The notes under the pieces are model-generated. The model did no database searches, was not told the origin of the DNA, and worked only from the letters and a program-made list of their open reading frames with translations. DNA of 31,840 nucleotides from a virus: IMG/VR virus record IMGVR_UViG_3300042934_001343, positions 1 to 31,840 of that record; one strand, given 5' to 3'. A program made the position numbers and the translations under genes. Of the stretch, positions 21,127 to 30,204 are shown piece by piece. Position 1 is the first letter of the stretch. Every line of letters starts with the position of its first letter.

Positions 21127-23094
21127 ATGGCTTCATTGGAGGCGGTAATATCCCTAAGAGATAGGTTTACAGATACAATTCAAAAAATGTCCGGTTCTAC
21201 CCGCCAGTTGACCAGTGGCATGGATAATCTACAGGTAGCAATTGCTCGTACGGATGTAGCCCTTGCCTCAACTGCAGGCAGCGTGGGCCGTATGGGCAGC
21301 GGGTTTAGTGGTATCATCAGCAGCGCAGGGATGGCAGGGAACGCGTTGGGCGCCTTTGCGACCCAAGCGATTGCAGCGGGAACAGCCTTAGCTGCTGTTT
21401 ACGTGCAGAAGATGGCAAAGGAGTTGTCTGATGAATATTCACAAACCAAAGCCCGGATTGATTTAATGAATGACGGTCTGCAGACAACAGCGCAACTGCA
21501 GAATATGATCTTTCGCTCGGCCATGAATGCCCGCGGCGATTACCAGGCAACGGCAGATGCTGCCGCTAAAATGGGCGTACTGGCCGGGGAAGCTTTTTCC
21601 GGTAATGGGGAACTGGTAGCATTTATGGAGCAGATTAATAAGCAGTTTGCTATATCTGGTACATCCGCAGTAGGTGTTCAGGCGGCCATGCTGCAGCTGA
21701 CACAGGCCATGGGAGCGGGTGCGTTACGAGGCGAGGAATTGAACTCGGTACTGGAACAAGCGCCGACCATTGTTAAGACTATCGCCAAGTACCTGAATGT
21801 GACGACCGGGGGACTCAGGGAAATGGCTTCGGAAGGAAAAGTCACTTCAGGGATTGTTAAAGCTGCAATGCTGGCTGCGGCGAATGAAACAAATGCTACC
21901 TTTGAAAAAATGCCTGTGACGTTTAGCCAGGCTTTTACCATGGCAGGCAATGTGGTCTATAAGGCGTTTACACCGGTATGGGAGGCACTTGGCCGGATTG
22001 CCAATAATAAAAACCTGGACAGCATGTTGAACCGAATTTACCCGGTGCTGCTGATTGTCGGTACGGCACTAGCCGACACGGTTGACGGTGTCATCTGGTT
22101 GGCCGGCGTTGTTGTGGATGTACTAGGATACGCGTTTGGCTGGATATCAGCAATCGCCGTAATTGGCTTTAATGGAATTACAGCAGCGATTCCGTTCGTT
22201 CTGGCCGCTATACTGGGGCTGGCTGCGGGATGGACTGTTCTGAATGCTGGAATGGTCTACAATGTCGCTATGAATGCAATGGTGACGGCATATATATGGG
22301 GCCAGATTGCAGTAATGGCAACAGCCAATGCAATTATGGCTGCCTATAGATGGGTCATTCTAGCGATAGCTGCGGCAAAAATGTCATGGACAATTGCCGC
22401 TAGCGGTGCTACGGCTGCGCAAATCCTGCTTGCAGTGGCAACGTGGGCTGTATCTGCGCCTATATTGGCGGTTGCGGCTGTTATTGTTGGTGTTATGGTG
22501 GCTGCTCTTGCTCTTTGGGGATTATCCAGCATGAATTTACGGGATACCTTCGCAGATGTAATGGATTTCATGATTGATGCCTGCGAAGGCGGTGTCAACA
22601 CCATGGCTCGGATGATTAATGGCCTTGTCGGAATCATTAATAAAGCAGCAACCGGGCTGAACTCCTTACTTGGCACAAAGATTGGCACGGTGGATTATGT
22701 CGGTACCGTTGACTTCCAAGGGGCTAAGAAATGGTCCAGTTATGTCCGGGAAGGCACATTTATGGAACATTTGACTGGCGGTCTTAAAGACATGTTTAAT
22801 ATACCGGATATGTCGAATGATGATTTTAAGTTTGATCCCTCTAATGCTGAAACCGCTAACAACACCAAAGGTATTAAAGATGCGCTTGGCATTTTAGATG
22901 AAGATATCAAATATATGCGGGATATCGCTGACCGGGAGTATATCAGTCAGACCAAATACAGCACAGTAAAAATCGACATGACCGGCATGACAACTACCGT
23001 GCACAATAAAGGAGATCTGGACGGCTATATTGATGGGCTCGGCCAGTATATGCAGGAACGATTGGCTAACGCTGCCGAGGGGGTACACGAGTAA
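21127..23094 (+). CDS. Tail tape measure protein
   Basis: A 655-residue protein starting at ATG 21127 with AAGAGGTGA upstream. Residues 1-300 match TP901-type tape measure cores: SLRDRFTDTIQKMSGSTRQL, then TQAMGAGALRGEELNSVLEQ and TFSQAFTMAGNVVYKAFTPV. Residues about 300-475 hold several long hydrophobic helices (AAIPFVLAAILGLAAGW and others) that may form a membrane channel during ejection. It sets tail length; by the usual 0.15 nm per residue, the tail would be near 100 nm, shorter than PBSX with its roughly 1,300-residue XkdO. No frameshift is seen. Confidence 0.92.
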   Translation: MASLEAVISLRDRFTDTIQKMSGSTRQLTSGMDNLQVAIARTDVALASTAGSVGRMGSGFSGIISSAGMAGNALGAFATQAIAAGTALAAVYVQKMAKELSDEYSQTKARIDLMNDGLQTTAQLQNMIFRSAMNARGDYQATADAAAKMGVLAGEAFSGNGELVAFMEQINKQFAISGTSAVGVQAAMLQLTQAMGAGALRGEELNSVLEQAPTIVKTIAKYLNVTTGGLREMASEGKVTSGIVKAAMLAAANETNATFEKMPVTFSQAFTMAGNVVYKAFTPVWEALGRIANNKNLDSMLNRIYPVLLIVGTALADTVDGVIWLAGVVVDVLGYAFGWISAIAVIGFNGITAAIPFVLAAILGLAAGWTVLNAGMVYNVAMNAMVTAYIWGQIAVMATANAIMAAYRWVILAIAAAKMSWTIAASGATAAQILLAVATWAVSAPILAVAAVIVGVMVAALALWGLSSMNLRDTFADVMDFMIDACEGGVNTMARMINGLVGIINKAATGLNSLLGTKIGTVDYVGTVDFQGAKKWSSYVREGTFMEHLTGGLKDMFNIPDMSNDDFKFDPSNAETANNTKGIKDALGILDEDIKYMRDIADREYISQTKYSTVKIDMTGMTTTVHNKGDLDGYIDGLGQYMQERLANAAEGVHE

Positions 23095-23786
23095 TGTATT
23101 ATTTTTTCATCAATGACAATCCGCTGCCAGTACCTCCTCCCAAGATGGAGGTCAAAGTTAATAACAAGAATAAAACGGTCAGTCTGATCAACGAAGGGGA
23201 AATCAATATCATCAAGACGCCAGGGCTGGCGGAGATCAGCTTTGAGGTAATGATGCCAAATCAATTTTACCCTTTCGCGCTCTATGGTAATAGTGTGTCT
23301 AACTTTATTACCCGACTGTCTGGAGCGCAGCCGGAAATTACCTATGCGAAGGATTACATTGCGGGCTTCGAACGACTGAAGATGGATAATAAGCCTTTTC
23401 GCCTTATCATTGCTCGCTTTGGGCAGAGCTTCGAATACCTGTCCGATACCAATATGCAGGTTACACTTGAAGATTACACTGTTAATGAAAGCAGCGAATA
23501 CGGATTTGACTGGCAAGTGCCGATGCGGTTTAAGCAGTACCGAGATTATGGGACCAAGGAGCTAGTAATTACTAAAAATGAAAAAGGCGAAGATGTGGCC
23601 ACCGTAAAACAAACGCGACCGGACACCAAAGAAGTGCCTAAAGCGTACAAAGTAGTTGCCGATATGTCCCTATGGGAGGCGTGTAGGCGTGCTGCTGGCG
23701 GCAGCCTGGACTGGCGCAGTGTGGCAGAATTGAATGGTATTCGAAATAATAAAGTTGGCAAAGGAACAGTTTTAAATATGGAGTGA
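23094..23786 (+). CDS. xkdP: LysM-containing tail/baseplate protein (XkdP family)
   Basis: A 230-residue protein whose ATG overlaps the tape measure stop by one base. It opens YYFFINDNPLPVPPPKMEVK, typical of XkdP/YqbP, and has the central DYTVNESSEYGFDWQVPMRF. The C-terminal 50 residues (YKVVADMSLWEACRRAAGGS, then VAELNGIRNNKVGKGTVLN) form a LysM-like fold expected to contact peptidoglycan. It connects the tube to the hub. Intact. Confidence 0.88.
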   Translation: MYYFFINDNPLPVPPPKMEVKVNNKNKTVSLINEGEINIIKTPGLAEISFEVMMPNQFYPFALYGNSVSNFITRLSGAQPEITYAKDYIAGFERLKMDNKPFRLIIARFGQSFEYLSDTNMQVTLEDYTVNESSEYGFDWQVPMRFKQYRDYGTKELVITKNEKGEDVATVKQTRPDTKEVPKAYKVVADMSLWEACRRAAGGSLDWRSVAELNGIRNNKVGKGTVLNME

Positions 23787-23790
23787 TGGT

Positions 23791-24768
23791 ATGCCGACAG
23801 TGCAATTAATGATACAAAATCGAAATAAAGAAAAAATCTATCAGCCGGCACTTTGTGAAGGGGTTCAGATTGAGTGGGAGCGATATGGCGCTCCGGGCAA
23901 GCTGACCTTTAAGGTCATTAATGATGAAGTCTTGGAGTTTTCCGAAGGCGATCCGGTAAAAATGAGTGTCGATAATAAAAATATGTTTGCCGGTTATGTT
24001 TTTACTAAAACCAGAAACAAAGACCAGATTATCACGGTCACAGCTTATGACCAATTGCGCTACTTGAAAAATAAAGAGATCAAAAATTATTCTAACCTGC
24101 GAGCGGATGAAGTGGTCAAAACCATCGCCGATGACTTCCAACTAAATACCGGTACGCTTGAAAATACCGGCTACACCATTCCGAAGCGCCGCGATAATAA
24201 CCAAACCTTGTTTGACATTATTCTGACGACTCTTGACTTGACGCAGAAGGCCACTGGTGAAGTCCATGTTCTCTATGATGATTTCGGGCAGTTGATGCTG
24301 AAAAATGCCAAGAACATGCGAGTGGATATCCTGATCGATGCGGAAACGGCTGAAGATTTTACCTACACTTCTAGCATCGATAAGGACACCTACAACAAAA
24401 TCAAACTGTATTTTGATAACGAGGAAACACAGAAACGAGAACCGTATATCGAGCTTGACAGTCAAAGCATTGCCCGCTGGGGCGTGCTGCAATACTGCGA
24501 ATCCATTGATGACAAGCAAGTCGCCAATGCCGTGACGTTGGTCCAACAGCTGTTAAAAACCTACAACCAGGCCACGCGCAGTTTGACCATTAAAAATGCA
24601 ATCGGGGACACCCGCGTCCGGGGCGGCAGTGCAATTGGTGTCTCTCTGGACTTGGGAGATATTGTACTCAATCAGCATTATATGTTGGTGGAAAAGGTCA
24701 CTCACACCTTTGAAAACAATGAACACACTATGGATTTGCAGATTCGAGGCGGTGTGATCAATGTCTGA
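23791..24768 (+). CDS. xkdQ: Baseplate hub protein (XkdQ, gpD-like)
   Basis: A 325-residue protein. MPTVQLMIQNRNKEKIYQPA, then VQIEWERYGAPGKLTFKVI, MFAGYVFTKTRNKDQIITVT and AYDQLRYLKNKE are XkdQ/late-control-D features. The C-terminal part (GSAIGVSLDLGDIVLNQHYM, then HTMDLQIRGG) closes the hub barrel. It is the central hub of the baseplate through which the tube passes. It overlaps the next gene by 8 nt. Confidence 0.9.
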   Translation: MPTVQLMIQNRNKEKIYQPALCEGVQIEWERYGAPGKLTFKVINDEVLEFSEGDPVKMSVDNKNMFAGYVFTKTRNKDQIITVTAYDQLRYLKNKEIKNYSNLRADEVVKTIADDFQLNTGTLENTGYTIPKRRDNNQTLFDIILTTLDLTQKATGEVHVLYDDFGQLMLKNAKNMRVDILIDAETAEDFTYTSSIDKDTYNKIKLYFDNEETQKREPYIELDSQSIARWGVLQYCESIDDKQVANAVTLVQQLLKTYNQATRSLTIKNAIGDTRVRGGSAIGVSLDLGDIVLNQHYMLVEKVTHTFENNEHTMDLQIRGGVINV

Positions 24769-25159
24769 CCATGACGTTGTTACTCTTATTAAAAAAGCCG
24801 CTCTTGCTGCCGTTGAGGCTGGCTATCCTGCTGACTGGATTGTAGGCACGGTTGAAACTGTCAATCCTCTCACAATAAAAACTGAACAGCAGGAAGTTCT
24901 GGATACTGAATTTCTTTGGCTAACGGACGCGGTCAGGGATTATGAAGTGGATATTGAAGTCAGCCATGTCACTGAAACGCGAGCTGGCGGCAGCGGTAGC
25001 GGTCACGACCATGATTATAAAGGTCGTAAGAAAATAACTGTCTGGAATGGCCTGAATGTGGGTGAAAAGGTATTTATGATACAGAAAAAAGGTGGACAGG
25101 CGTTTATTGTCCTGGGGCGCGTATTTGCTCATGCCAATTTGAGCGGACAATGGCTGTAA
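24761..25159 (+). CDS. xkdR: Baseplate protein XkdR, DUF2577
   Basis: A 132-residue protein; the ATG overlaps the hub gene by 8 nt. A helical N-terminus (VVTLIKKAALAAVEAGYPAD) is followed by an OB-like barrel with TVETVNPLTIKTEQQEVLDT and the C-terminal LNVGEKVFMIQKKGGQAFIV. A His/Asp-rich loop GSGHDHDYKG could bind metal. This is the DUF2577/XkdR spike or hub-cap position in the PBSX order. Confidence 0.87.
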   Translation: MSDHDVVTLIKKAALAAVEAGYPADWIVGTVETVNPLTIKTEQQEVLDTEFLWLTDAVRDYEVDIEVSHVTETRAGGSGSGHDHDYKGRKKITVWNGLNVGEKVFMIQKKGGQAFIVLGRVFAHANLSGQWL

Positions 25160-25172
25160 AGGGGGTGAGGAT

Positions 25173-25577
25173 GTGATACCGGCTGCCGGCAAAACGGTGA
25201 TTCCCCAAAACATCCAAACTGTCCAATTTCCTAACCTTACCTATAAAATGAATTTTGAGGATGAATCCATCCGCAACAAAACAAGCGACATGGAGGCAAT
25301 CCGACAAGCCTGTTATAAAATCCTTAGTACGGAGCGATACCGCTATATTATTTACAGTTGGAGCTACGGCATCGAACTTGAAGATCTGTTCGGCAAGCCT
25401 CTGCCGTATGTGTATTCGGAACTGCCGCGGCGAATTAAGGAGGCCCTGCAGTATGATGACCGGATAACCGATGTTAGGGAGTTTAAGCTAAGTCACAAGA
25501 AAGGCGACGTTATAGCAGTGTTTACGGTGGTAACGGCTGCAGGCATGCTAGAACTGAGTAAAGAGGTGAGTATTTAA
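25173..25577 (+). CDS. xkdS: Baseplate wedge protein XkdS, DUF2634 (gp25-like)
   Basis: A 134-residue protein with GTG start at 25173 behind AAAGGGGGTGAGG. QFPNLTYKMNFEDESIRNKT and ILSTERYRYIIYSWSYGIEL, with YSELPRRIKEALQYDDRITD, are the DUF2634/gp25-like wedge signature. It joins the hub to the baseplate J wedge. Intact. Confidence 0.88.
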   Translation: MIPAAGKTVIPQNIQTVQFPNLTYKMNFEDESIRNKTSDMEAIRQACYKILSTERYRYIIYSWSYGIELEDLFGKPLPYVYSELPRRIKEALQYDDRITDVREFKLSHKKGDVIAVFTVVTAAGMLELSKEVSI

Positions 25578-25579
25578 GC

Positions 25580-26617
25580 ATGTACGAATCCATGACATAT
25601 GAAGCCATCCTGCAGCGGATGCTCGACCAGGTGCCCAACACCCTCGACAAGCGGGAAGGCAGCGTCATTTATGATGCATTGGCACCTGCTGCTGCCGAAC
25701 TTACCCAGGCATATATTGAACTAGACATTAACTTGCAATTGGCTTTTGTTGATACCTCAAGTGATGAATACCTTACCATGCGTGCCGCCGAAATGGGAAT
25801 AGACCGGATTGCTGCTACTTACGCACTGCGTAAGGGCTTTTTTTATGCCGCTGGCAACGTCCCTCTTAACGTGGATATTGGCGCTCGCTTCACGATTGAA
25901 AAGTTAAACTATATCGTTTTCGAGCGGATTAGCACCGGTAAGTATAAGGTGCAATGCGAAACTTCCGGTGATGTGGGGAATATCCCATTTGGAAACATGG
26001 TTCCAGTCAATTATATTGAAGGATTGGCTAAAGCGGAGCTTGCAGATGTTATCACACCCGGCGAGGATGAAGAAACTGACGATTCCCTAAAGAAACGTTA
26101 CCACTTCCGAGTACGGCAGCCTATTACTAGTGGCAATATTTATCATTACAAACAGTGGGCGCGGGAAGTAGCCGGTGTAGGTGATGCTAAGGTATTTCCC
26201 TTATGGAATGGCAATGGTACTGTCAAAGTGGCTATAGCTGATTCCGATATGAAACCCGCTATTCCGGCACTGGTTACAACGGTAGCTCAATACATTGAAA
26301 CCGTTTGTCCCATTGGAGCGACAGTTACAGTAGTATCTGCAAGCGGTAAGACCATCATCGTGGCTGCCACTGTTGTCCTAGCGCCCGGAGTAGGCCTGCA
26401 AGGTGTATATGAAGCTTTCACCGTGGTAGTACAGGCCTATTTAAAAGAAATCGCCTTTTCCAGCAGTTATGTTAGCCATGCCCGGATTGGCACATTGATC
26501 TTAGCCGTGCCCGGTGTGGATGATTATAGCGGTCTGACGCTGAATGGTATTTCCGGCAATGTTACTCTGACCGGCGAGGAAATACCGGTGCTTGGTAGCG
26601 TTGACATGGAGGTGTAA
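25580..26617 (+). CDS. xkdT: Baseplate J protein (XkdT family)
   Basis: A 345-residue protein with start ATG 25580. Diagnostic segments are YEAILQRMLDQVPNTLDKRE, then SVIYDALAPAAAELTQAYIE, EYLTMRAAEMGIDR, and KKRYHFRVRQPITSGNIYHY in the middle. The C-terminal half is a repeated beta fold typical of the Baseplate_J family. Six or more copies make the wedge ring that triggers sheath contraction. Confidence 0.93.
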   Translation: MYESMTYEAILQRMLDQVPNTLDKREGSVIYDALAPAAAELTQAYIELDINLQLAFVDTSSDEYLTMRAAEMGIDRIAATYALRKGFFYAAGNVPLNVDIGARFTIEKLNYIVFERISTGKYKVQCETSGDVGNIPFGNMVPVNYIEGLAKAELADVITPGEDEETDDSLKKRYHFRVRQPITSGNIYHYKQWAREVAGVGDAKVFPLWNGNGTVKVAIADSDMKPAIPALVTTVAQYIETVCPIGATVTVVSASGKTIIVAATVVLAPGVGLQGVYEAFTVVVQAYLKEIAFSSSYVSHARIGTLILAVPGVDDYSGLTLNGISGNVTLTGEEIPVLGSVDMEV

Positions 26618-26620
26618 CCG

Positions 26621-28015
26621 GTGACCTATCCAAATCAAATAGACCAGTTTCCTGTGAAACTGAATAAAAAGACGGATGGCAGCGTCTACGTGATTGAAGA
26701 AGAATTACCGGTTATAGCCGGTAAATATGAAGGGTTACTTGATCATGACAATATTACCAATACCAGTATCCGGGTTTATACTGGCTCTAAATTGACTGGT
26801 GAAGAAATAACCAATTATATTATTTCAGTACCAACAGAGACGCCCTGGCGGCGTCATATCAAAGTCTTCGCATCTGCCACTAAAGTGTATGTAACTTATG
26901 AAACTACAGGGGATACAGTCGAGGCTGACGATGTAAATGTGTTGCAGCAGTCTATGACTGCTACGCAAGAGGAACTAGAACGTTATCAAGCGGAAAACGA
27001 TGAAGCAGTTGAGCAAATTGACAATCGTTTGACAACCCATGTTGCTAACAAGCAAAATCCGCATGGGGTAACGGTCACGCAAATTGGAGCAGAAACTCCT
27101 GTAGGTGCTCAGATTAAGGCGGATGCGGCCAAAGCTGCGGCCATTAGTGCAGCGGCACAGGATGCGACTACTAAATCTAATGCTGCGCAGGTCAATGCTA
27201 TTGCCGTTGCGGCCATTGATGCTACAAGCAAAGCCAATGCTGTACAGGCTAATGTCGATACACACACTGCTAATAAAAACAATCCCCATGCGGTAACCGT
27301 GGCCCAGATTGGGGCAGAGACACCGGCAAGCGCACAAGCTAAAGCAGATGCGGCTAAAACGGCGGCCATTAGTACAGCGGCCATTGATGCCACTAGCAAA
27401 GCCAATACGGTACAGAACAATCTAAATACCCATGCTGCCAATACTAATGACGCTCATGATATAGCTAATCGGCTGCAAGCTTTGAAAACAGTGCTGACTA
27501 TTTACATTGACCAAAGTATTGCCGCCATTGTGGACGGCGCGCCAGATATGCTGGATACGCTGTATGAACTATCTAACGCCCTGGGTAATGATCCGAATTT
27601 TTCAGCCACAATGGCAAATCTTATTGGTCAAAAATTGGCTGCTTCAGAAGTGGTTACTACAGCAGTAGCTAACAAAGTTTTACGACTGGATGCCAGCGCA
27701 AAATTACCTGCTACAGTAATTGCTCAAACTTCAACTTATCGGTTGGTTACTGATACCCAAATAACAAATTGGGAGGATAAATCCTCTTTGGTTTTAGGTG
27801 AAGCTTCTACGACAGCTTACCGAGGTGATCGGGGAAAAGTGGCATATGATCATAGTCAGATTACTCATGCCTTAGTTATAGATATTGCCACACAAGCAGA
27901 AGCGGAAGCAGGGATAAGTAACAGCAAGTATATGACACCACTCCGAGTAAAACAGGCTATTGCCGCTAATACCCTGGCAGGTAGTTTAACCTGGAACCAA
28001 CTAAAAGGAGTGTAA
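26621..28015 (+). CDS. Tail fibre protein with NPHxVTVxQIGA repeats
   Basis: A 464-residue protein starting at GTG 26621 behind GGAGGTG. Residues 1-115 form a baseplate-docking beta domain. Then a coiled region (about 110-290) contains two close copies, 75 residues apart, of the unit TH.ANK.NPH.VTV.QIGAE followed by an Ala-rich coil (KADAAK.AAIS), and a third remnant (THAANTNDAH). The rest has fibre motifs such as YRGDRGKVAYDHSQ, ending NSKYMTPLRVKQAI. The unit is widespread in Clostridium and Negativicute phage fibres. It sits between xkdT and xkdU rather than after xkdU. It is likely trimeric and receptor-facing. Confidence 0.82.
   Translation: MTYPNQIDQFPVKLNKKTDGSVYVIEEELPVIAGKYEGLLDHDNITNTSIRVYTGSKLTGEEITNYIISVPTETPWRRHIKVFASATKVYVTYETTGDTVEADDVNVLQQSMTATQEELERYQAENDEAVEQIDNRLTTHVANKQNPHGVTVTQIGAETPVGAQIKADAAKAAAISAAAQDATTKSNAAQVNAIAVAAIDATSKANAVQANVDTHTANKNNPHAVTVAQIGAETPASAQAKADAAKTAAISTAAIDATSKANTVQNNLNTHAANTNDAHDIANRLQALKTVLTIYIDQSIAAIVDGAPDMLDTLYELSNALGNDPNFSATMANLIGQKLAASEVVTTAVANKVLRLDASAKLPATVIAQTSTYRLVTDTQITNWEDKSSLVLGEASTTAYRGDRGKVAYDHSQITHALVIDIATQAEAEAGISNSKYMTPLRVKQAIAANTLAGSLTWNQLKGV
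27035..27436 (+). repeat. Tandem coding repeats in the fibre gene
   Basis: The units begin near 27035, 27260 and 27428, the third being short and degenerate. The first two match over about 40 codons. Unequal recombination could change fibre length here. Confidence 0.65.
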
Positions 28016-28016
28016 C

Positions 28017-28634
28017 ATGGCCTACGGAAAACAAATATACGCCCACTATCTTTATGGTGATGGAAGCTCAGATACTGATCAGCCAGAATACAACATACCT
28101 GATTTAATGAGATATTTGCCGTTGTATTACCAGGAATCCCGGGAAATGCTCAAACTGCAAGAAATACTCGCTAAAGATATTGGAGCTTTACGGTATTATG
28201 CAATACCGAACTTGCTGCAGCAGTTATTTATAAAAACGGCAACCTGGGGGCTTGACTACTGGGAGCATGAATTTGGTCTAGTAACAGATAAGAGTAATTC
28301 CTACGTTCGGCGCCGAGAAATTATTCAAGCAAAAATTAGAGGTTCCGGAACTTCTACAAAGGAGAGAATTAAAAGTGTAGCAATAGCGTTCTCAGGCGGG
28401 GAAGTCGACGTGATTGAGTACCCGGCAGAATATCGGTTTGAAGTAAAGTTCATAGGTGTTCTAGGGATCCCGCCGAATATGGCGGGATTTTTAGCTATGC
28501 TTGATGAGATTAAACCGGCTCATCTGGGATATTCGATAAGCTATACATACACGGTCTGGAATATGTTGTTGCCTCTTAAATGGAATGGGGCAGGAACTAG
28601 AACCTGGGCACAATTACGGACATACGGAGGGTGA
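28017..28634 (+). CDS. xkdU: Baseplate/tail protein XkdU (YmfQ/DUF2313-like)
   Basis: A 205-residue protein with ATG 28017 after AAAAGGAG. DLMRYLPLYYQESREMLKLQ, LLQQLFIKTATWGLDYWEHE and RRREIIQAKIRGSGTSTKER are typical of the XkdU/YmfQ group, with PPNMAGFLAMLDEIKPAHLG near the end. It is thought to attach fibres to baseplate wedges. The N-terminal 30 residues (AYGKQIYAHYLYGDGSSDTD) look like an added tag. Confidence 0.88.
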   Translation: MAYGKQIYAHYLYGDGSSDTDQPEYNIPDLMRYLPLYYQESREMLKLQEILAKDIGALRYYAIPNLLQQLFIKTATWGLDYWEHEFGLVTDKSNSYVRRREIIQAKIRGSGTSTKERIKSVAIAFSGGEVDVIEYPAEYRFEVKFIGVLGIPPNMAGFLAMLDEIKPAHLGYSISYTYTVWNMLLPLKWNGAGTRTWAQLRTYGG

Positions 28635-28638
28635 TGAT

Positions 28639-29922
28639 ATGCAACAAACACCGAATTTGAATCTAAATAAGCCAGCTGGCACAGATGTTGTTGATATTGC
28701 TGATTTAAATGCCAATATGGATATTATTGATGGTAAATTAGGCACTACTGGACATGATCACAGCGGGACTGCTGGAAATGGGCCGAAGATTACAGCAGGT
28801 GGATTAGCTGCAGGGGCGGCAACAGATACGATAATTGGCAGCAGAACTGCGACAGACTCTACAGCGCCTACAAGTTTAACGGGTAGTCTCACCAATTTGT
28901 TAAATGGCATTTTTTACATGCTAAAATCAATTACAGGTAAGGCAAACGGCTACACTGCTCCTGCAACAACGCTGGAAGCCGCTAACACACATATGACAGC
29001 GGCTACCGGCGCACACGGCGCAACGAGTGCTAGTACAGCAAATGCAATTGTTCAACGGGACGCATCGGGGAATTTTATTGCCGGATCTATTACCGCTGCA
29101 TTAAATGGTAATGCAGCTACAGCGACAATATTGCAAACGGCCCGAAATATAAACGGGGTAGCTTTTAATGGCGGGGCAGATATAACTATTCCTGTTGGTG
29201 GTTTTGGGGTGCAGGGATCTTTTAAGAACTTAAAAATAACAAATGGCGGTACTCCAAATACTCAAATCGCTGTTACTGCAGATCAGGTTGTATTGTTTAA
29301 TGCGTCTAATCTTGCGTATTTGGCTGTTAGTCCATCTATAACAATTAGTACAGGAACTTCTGGTGCAAATGGACTTGATACTGGACCTGTCGCAAATTCT
29401 ACATGGTATTCCGTTTGGCTTATTTATAACGGCACAAGTGTAGCCGGATTGCTGTCCGCTAGTGCAACTACGCCAACTATGCCAAGTGGGTATACCTATA
29501 AAGCGCGCCTTGGATGGATAAGAACCAATGCTAGCGGAAATCTATACAGAACATTGCAATATGGTCGTAAAGTACAATACATTGTGGATGGCACTATATT
29601 AACGACACCAGTAACAATGGCAACCGGACCAGCAAATGCGTGGACAGCGGTAGCTGTTGCCTCGTTTGTTCCGTCCACGGCTATGACTATACGTGTTGGG
29701 ATAGTGGGTAACGCTTATAGCGGAACTCTTTTTGCTGTGGCTCCAAATAACAACTATAACGTTACAAATGCTCCAATCTACTTCCGAAACGATGTACCTA
29801 ACGGCGTTGCTCCCTTATTAACAGAGGGCATTATATTAGAGTCTGCTAATGTATACTGGGGTTGCAATGTCCCCGCCAATACTGGCGCACTCTATTGCTA
29901 TGGGTGGGAGGATAACTTATAA
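28639..29922 (+). CDS. Second tail fibre / receptor-binding protein
   Basis: A 427-residue protein. ATG 28639, preceded by GGAGGGTGATG, is preferred over an in-frame GTG at 28585 inside xkdU. The N-terminal MQQTPNLNLNKPAGTDVVDI, then LNANMDIIDGKL and GHDHSGTAGNGPKITAGGLA, form the common fibre docking and shaft motif. A Gly/Thr/Ala-rich shaft follows (NAIVQRDASGNFIAGSITAA), then a C-terminal beta-rich head (about 200-427) with no recognised family that probably binds the host receptor. It is the last structural gene before the lysis genes. Confidence 0.82.
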   Translation: MQQTPNLNLNKPAGTDVVDIADLNANMDIIDGKLGTTGHDHSGTAGNGPKITAGGLAAGAATDTIIGSRTATDSTAPTSLTGSLTNLLNGIFYMLKSITGKANGYTAPATTLEAANTHMTAATGAHGATSASTANAIVQRDASGNFIAGSITAALNGNAATATILQTARNINGVAFNGGADITIPVGGFGVQGSFKNLKITNGGTPNTQIAVTADQVVLFNASNLAYLAVSPSITISTGTSGANGLDTGPVANSTWYSVWLIYNGTSVAGLLSASATTPTMPSGYTYKARLGWIRTNASGNLYRTLQYGRKVQYIVDGTILTTPVTMATGPANAWTAVAVASFVPSTAMTIRVGIVGNAYSGTLFAVAPNNNYNVTNAPIYFRNDVPNGVAPLLTEGIILESANVYWGCNVPANTGALYCYGWEDNL

Positions 29923-29954
29923 CTAGGGAGGCTTTAACAGGAAAATCGTCAATA

Positions 29955-29987
29955 TAAAGCGGCCTAAGTAGGAGCCGATTTTTTTAT
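29955..29987 (+). terminator. Possible weak terminator after the fibre gene
   Basis: CGGC (29960-29963) can pair with GCCG (29974-29977), followed by ATTTTTTT. The stem is only four pairs; an alternative outer pairing AAAATCG with CGATTTT exists. The long T run is the main support. Confidence 0.4.
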
Positions 29988-30030
29988 GGGAACAGCGCAT
30001 ATACTATAAAAAATAACTGGGGGGTGGCTT

Positions 30031-30165
30031 ATGGAAGACAAAATACCTAAGCAGCCGGTCAAAGATCACCACGGATTTTTTACTGTGGTACTCGATGATA
30101 AACCCGATCGGCGAATGGAACTAGAAGATCAGCATAAAAACGAACAAAACGATTCTGAAGAATAG
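30031..30165 (+). CDS. Small acidic hypothetical protein
   Basis: A 44-residue protein from ATG 30031 with GGGGGGTGG about 5 nt upstream. It is highly polar (MEDKIPKQPVKDHHGFFTVV, then a D/E/K/N-rich tail) with no membrane segment. It sits between the fibre gene and the holin, where Firmicute phages often carry XkdX-like small proteins, though I see no XkdX motif. Its stop codon lies inside the terminator that follows. Confidence 0.6.
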   Translation: MEDKIPKQPVKDHHGFFTVVLDDKPDRRMELEDQHKNEQNDSEE

Positions 30166-30191
30166 GGGCGAAAGCTCCTATTCTATTTTAT
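30161..30191 (+). terminator. Terminator between structural and lysis genes
   Basis: AATAGGGGC and GCTCCTATT form a nine-pair stem (one G-U) closed by GAAA, followed by CTATTTTATT. It includes the stop codon of the 44-residue gene. The T tract is broken, so termination may be partial and could tune lysis gene expression. Confidence 0.6.
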
Positions 30192-30204
30192 TGGAGGCGG
30201 GAGA

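Noticed and set aside
27109-27441. Ala/Leu-rich minus-strand open frame opposite the fibre repeats
   Set aside because: It is a shadow of the Ala-rich repeat coding; no ribosome site and no independent support.
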